In this document: piece by piece, positions 61,879-64,000 of the stretch
Numbering within the stretch: position 1 is the stretch's first letter
How the letters are laid out: the number at the start of each line of letters is the position of its first letter
Source: JBKBUF01 sp046290815
GTDB taxonomy: Bacteria > Bacteroidota > Bacteroidia > Cytophagales > Cytophagaceae
Assembly: GCA_046290815.1 (NCBI GenBank)
Contig: JBKBUF010000019.1
Location: 1-64,000 of the forward strand
DNA: 64,000 nt
Direction of reading: 5' to 3'
Notes under the pieces: model-generated
Databases searched by the model: none
What the model saw: only the letters and a program-made list of their open reading frames with translations
Told to the model about the DNA's origin: nothing
Program-made: the position numbers and the translations under genes

Positions 61879-63626
61879 AAAACCTCCTCCTGATGCTTCC
61901 ACATCTCCTTAAACGCTTCACTATTTTGCAACAGATGTGTAAAGGTGCCTTCATCTATGATTTTGCCTTTGTCAAGGATGTACACATAGTCAAAAAGGCA
62001 AAGGAGATGAAGTCGATGCAGAGAGCTGATGACTGCTTTATCCTTAAAGGCTGCAAACAATTTCTGGTAGATATGTTTTTCTGTTCTCGGATCTACACTG
62101 CTGGTAGGTTCATCCATGAGAACAATATCACTGGTGGACGCAGCCAGTATACCTCTTGCAAGTGCGAGTCTTTGTTTTTGCCCTCCAGAAAGGTTTACAC
62201 CTTTTTCCTGAATGTGTGTGTCAAGTCCGCGAGGAAGATTACCGACTACATCTGAAAATTGAGCAGTATCGCAAACCTTCATTACGTCTTCATTTGTGAA
62301 TGGTAAACCTAGAGTAATATTGTAAAGAATAGAGTTTTCGAATATTTCAGGATCTTGCGGGAATAGTGTGACAGCATTACTTACTGCGGCAAAAGGGATT
62401 CCTTGTTGCAGATCAGTATCAATTTCTATTTTTGATGAAGGAAGATATAGCCCACGCATAAGAGCGAGTAATGTACTTTTTCCGCTTCCGCTTTCTCCTA
62501 TAAGGGCGATTTTCTTCCCTTTATGTATATCTAAACTGATATTTTTTAAGCCATTGCTGTAATCACCTGCATGGTGAAAATTAAGATCTTTAATGGTAAC
62601 TGTCTTCCAATCTTGTGGAAGCAAAATTTTTCCGACAGGTCTGTGCTGTTCATCAAAAGCAGCAGCATATTGTTGTGCAGCCTGTACATCAGTATGGTAC
62701 TGCAAAATTTTGGTGTATTGAGCGGCTACATCGTTAAATACACTGGTAAATTGTGTAATATATCCTAGTAAGGTTACAAGGCCACCGATCATAATTACTT
62801 TGCCCGGTTCCCAATTCTGCCATACATAACCAATTATTACTACTGAGTAAATTAAGGCAATTAACATTTGCGCAGTAAACCATTTCCATTCATTTACCAC
62901 GATATTTCTTCTGAAGGATGGAAATACCCTTTTGACTTTGGATAGCAAACTTCCTTCAATTCTTTTTTCCAATCTTAGAGTAATTACTGTAATAATGTTG
63001 GATAGGTTATCGAAAAGAGAAGAAGATACATCGTGTTCTCTTTCATTAATTTCTCTCAGCGATTTAAGATATGGTTTGTCAAATTTGAAAATTACCCATA
63101 TGGTAAACATGCCAAGCAAAACTGCTATTGATCCAAAGAGGGGAGAGAAATAAATCATAGCAGCAAATGAGAAAACAAATTTTCCCATGGCATGCAAGCT
63201 GATAAAACCGTTTTGAAAAAATTCCCTCATAGCCTCATACCCTTTACGAAGCCTGTTAATTGTGGCGCCGCTATGGTGGTCCTGATGCCATTGAACCGGT
63301 AGGTGAATTACTTTATGAAAATGTTCTGCCAGGAAATTTTTACTGATATCAAATGCAAGATTTCGTTCCATTATTCTTGCCGGTCCGTGAAATGACCATT
63401 CTAATAATCGTAATCCTATAAATGACAGTCCGTAAATCCATGCATATGCGAGAGCATCGGTTCCTTCCTTTTGAAGGTGATCTACAAACCAACCATAGAG
63501 GATCGGGTTGAAGGCCAGGGTCATGTTTGCCAAAACAAACATAACATAGACCAGCACATATATTTTTCTTTTATTTCCGGCATATTTCCATGCATTGACA
63601 AGCATGGAAATGTATGGGTTTCTCAT
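61866..63626 (-). CDS. ABC exporter, fused permease and ATPase
   Basis: A 586-residue half-transporter of the ABCB type. The membrane domain (six helices) spans about residues 20-310. The ATPase shows Walker A GESGSGKSTLLALM (about 376-389), the signature LSGGQKQRLALARG (about 478-491), Walker B DIVLMDEPTSSVD (about 498-510) and the H-loop SSLHRLHLL. It should work as a homodimer or with a partner, exporting lipids, peptides or drugs from the inner membrane. Substrate unknown. The last codons derive from a heptamer repeat. Confidence 0.95.
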   Translation of the reverse strand: MRNPYISMLVNAWKYAGNKRKIYVLVYVMFVLANMTLAFNPILYGWFVDHLQKEGTDALAYAWIYGLSFIGLRLLEWSFHGPARIMERNLAFDISKNFLAEHFHKVIHLPVQWHQDHHSGATINRLRKGYEAMREFFQNGFISLHAMGKFVFSFAAMIYFSPLFGSIAVLLGMFTIWVIFKFDKPYLKSLREINEREHDVSSSLFDNLSNIITVITLRLEKRIEGSLLSKVKRVFPSFRRNIVVNEWKWFTAQMLIALIYSVVIIGYVWQNWEPGKVIMIGGLVTLLGYITQFTSVFNDVAAQYTKILQYHTDVQAAQQYAAAFDEQHRPVGKILLPQDWKTVTIKDLNFHHAGDYSNGLKNISLDIHKGKKIALIGESGSGKSTLLALMRGLYLPSSKIEIDTDLQQGIPFAAVSNAVTLFPQDPEIFENSILYNITLGLPFTNEDVMKVCDTAQFSDVVGNLPRGLDTHIQEKGVNLSGGQKQRLALARGILAASTSDIVLMDEPTSSVDPRTEKHIYQKLFAAFKDKAVISSLHRLHLLCLFDYVYILDKGKIIDEGTFTHLLQNSEAFKEMWKHQEEVLIKN

Positions 63627-63752
63627 GAATCTAAATTATGTATTTGCAACGACTTGGTTATAAAAAAAGTGTTATCATTTTGCCTTGGTAAATGATTTTT
63701 AAAGCCTGGTTATTTGTTTTTCTATAAACAAGCAGATAAACCCGGATAAATT

Positions 63753-63917
63753 ATGACTAAAGGACATAATAAAGGCAAAAACAACAGTAACCGTCCTGCT
63801 ATGAAAGGACAGGATCGTCATTTGACCAATAAGGAAAAGAAAAAAGAACTGGCAGGTAAAGGAAGAAATGCTGAAGAAGACCAGTCTTACGGAAGAAAAG
63901 GGAAAAATAGTATCTAA
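63753..63917 (+). CDS. Very small basic hydrophilic protein (54 residues)
   Basis: ATG 63753 opens a 54-codon frame beginning MTKGHNKGKNNSNRPAMKGQ and continuing RHLTNKEKKKELAGKGRNAE. It is Lys/Gly/Asn-rich with no hydrophobic segment, probably disordered, and could bind nucleic acid or respond to stress. No family is recognised. It is divergent from the ABC exporter, which supports independent expression. The inverted word repeats that follow may terminate it. Confidence 0.6.
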   Translation: MTKGHNKGKNNSNRPAMKGQDRHLTNKEKKKELAGKGRNAEEDQSYGRKGKNSI

Positions 63918-64000
63918 AAGATAGGTGTTAAAGTGTTTAGGTGTTAAAGTTTTAACGTTATTACCTTAACACGTAAACACTTTAAAACATAAACACTTTA
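63918..64000. repeat. GTGTTAAAGT words with inverted copies at the window end
   Basis: TAGGTGTTAAAGTGTTTAGGTG-type words (63921-63950) are mirrored by CCTTAACACGTAAACACTTTA (63963-64000). They belong to the AACACCTT/AAGGTGTT family and can form a hairpin. The block runs to the window edge. Confidence 0.7.

Overview
The window looks like a chromosomal segment of a gliding, cellulose-degrading Bacteroidetes bacterium, most likely of the order Cytophagales (a Cytophaga/Sporocytophaga-like organism). The reasons are: three proteins with C-terminal type IX secretion (T9SS) sorting domains, a GH9 and a GH5 glycoside hydrolase, Bacteroidetes-type promoters (TAnnTTTG at -7), no obvious Shine-Dalgarno sequences, low GC, and many Bacteroidetes-specific families (YARHG, DUF4832, HTTM, VTC/DUF4956). 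The species is an inference. I saw no rRNA, tRNA, CRISPR array or recognisable transposase.

Layout. 0-6.9 kb: small AT-rich accessory genes, including a CsaA-like tRNA-binding protein, a YARHG-domain protein, four short two-helix membrane proteins in overlapping tandem, and a lipoprotein gene broken by one in-frame stop. 7-14 kb: a T9SS-exported DUF4832 protein, a GH9 cellulase with a carbohydrate-binding domain, a uracil-DNA-glycosylase-family gene without a normal start codon, and fabF. 14.4-20 kb: the leucine operon leuC-leuD-leuA-leuB, interrupted between leuA and leuB by a GxxExxY nuclease-like gene lying between inverted blocks of CGCAAAG words. 20-27 kb: a calcium-binding beta-propeller protein, a TerB-like protein, a DUF1571 protein with an inserted LysM domain, and a nucleoid-associated protein. 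27-30.6 kb: four adjacent secreted proteins sharing an N-terminal module, one fused to a trypsin-like protease. 30.7-33.5 kb: ilvC and two small membrane-protein genes.

33.6-51.2 kb is the most striking block. It has a 3390-residue surface protein (lamin-tail domains, CotH kinase-like domain, about 20 Ig/PKD-like repeats, T9SS signal), a second lamin-tail T9SS protein, a small outer-membrane barrel, and a tight five-gene operon: lipoprotein propeller, HlyD-like adaptor, VTC-type polyphosphate polymerase, DUF4956 membrane protein, TolC-like channel. Together they suggest polymer synthesis at the inner membrane, an envelope-spanning conduit and a giant surface-exposed kinase-like protein. That joint function is inference.

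51-64 kb holds a CoA-transferase, small membrane and TPR proteins, an HTTM protein, a serine beta-lactamase-like protein, a Thr/Gly-repeat lipoprotein, an M48 metalloprotease, a GH5 enzyme and an ABC exporter. Intergenic regions across the window carry several families of 7-13 bp tandem word repeats, mostly at gene 3' ends and in convergent junctions.
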